A stretch of 64,000 nt of DNA from Actinomyces sp. oral taxon 897 (GTDB lineage: Bacteria > Actinomycetota > Actinomycetes > Actinomycetales > Actinomycetaceae). A program made the translations under genes and the position numbers. Where the stretch lies: the NCBI RefSeq assembly GCF_002999235.1, contig NZ_CP027236.1, forward strand, positions 2,852,001 through 2,916,000. The letters are read 5' to 3'. The notes under the pieces are model-generated. The model did not search any database, had not been told where the DNA came from, and worked only from the letters and a program-made list of their open reading frames with translations. Positions 63,840-64,000 of the stretch are shown piece after piece; positions within the stretch are counted from its first letter, which is position 1; each line of letters starts with the position of its first letter.

Positions 63840-64000
63840 GTGCCTCCCACCCCTGAATCCCCCCTGCCCGCCACCCCGGCCCCCCTGTCGCAACGGCTCC
63901 TTGCCTGGGGGGTGCACGCCTTCACCATGTCCGGGCTGGCCTTCGCGACCTTGGCGCTGCTGGCCATGAACCACGACCAGATCGCCTGGATGTGGCTGTG
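63840..64000 (+). CDS. Phosphatidylcholine-synthase-like CDP-alcohol transferase, start only
   Basis: The GTG at 63840 follows AAGAAGG. The 53 visible residues are a Pro-rich start and then LLAWGVHAFTMSGLAFATLALLAM, which resembles the first helix of phosphatidylcholine synthases and related CDP-alcohol phosphatidyltransferases (WxVHxFTxSG). The catalytic DxxDGxxAR motif lies beyond the window, so the assignment is provisional. Confidence 0.6.
   Translation, partial: MPPTPESPLPATPAPLSQRLLAWGVHAFTMSGLAFATLALLAMNHDQIAWMWL

Overview
The window comes from a high-GC actinobacterium. Dense GC3-rich genes, frequent GTG starts, leaderless-looking promoters, a GTP-type PEP carboxykinase, class II aldolase, LppM-type lipoproteins and an LAXTG surface protein fit Actinomyces or a close relative in the Actinomycetaceae. 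The genus is inferred, not proven.

Layout. 1-12 kb: end of an exonuclease III gene, a sugar ABC importer without ATPase, a short-chain dehydrogenase, tpx, pyrE, a SpoU/TrmH methyltransferase, hsp20 with a CIRCE site, and fba. 12.1-27.3 kb: an accessory island, visibly AT-richer in parts. It opens with an unlisted 58-codon gene for a small secreted-looking peptide ending in CRFFPWLWWCQV. The stop of that gene overlaps a histidine kinase gene by four bases, and the kinase overlaps its LuxR-type response regulator. Then follow a secreted peptidoglycan-binding protein, four tandem paralogous lipoproteins, a MacA-like adaptor with a peptidoglycan-binding domain, a MacB-like ABC protein, and four tandem paralogous membrane proteins (one truncated, one frameshifted). 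I read this as a peptide-signalled cell-envelope export or defence system; it is the best candidate here for something undescribed. 28-32 kb: a second sugar ABC operon with a DUF624 protein.

32-56 kb: mainly housekeeping. Purine genes purA (frameshifted in a G run), purD, purC, purS, purQ and purL are interspersed with membrane proteins of unknown function. Also here are three LppM-like lipoproteins, pckG, a sortase substrate, an LCP ligase, a trehalose-synthase-like glycosyltransferase, a membrane gene broken by an in-frame TGA, and two TM2 proteins. 56-64 kb: a MerR/MFS pair (the MFS lacks its motif A loop), a MazEF-type toxin-antitoxin pair flanked by decayed direct repeats, a field of 20-bp repeats, an orphan CRISPR array of 13 repeats without cas genes in view, a DUF3152 metalloprotease-like protein, and the start of a phosphatidylcholine-synthase-like gene.

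Noncoding sequence is unusually rich in repeats. A 22-bp unit occurs in three clusters 54 kb apart. A 225-bp hairpin element occurs twice, with a compensatory base change in its stem. Two pairs of 13-bp inverted repeats lie 105 bp apart upstream of tpx. Several genes have a -10-like hexamer exactly 6-7 bases before the start codon, suggesting leaderless mRNAs.
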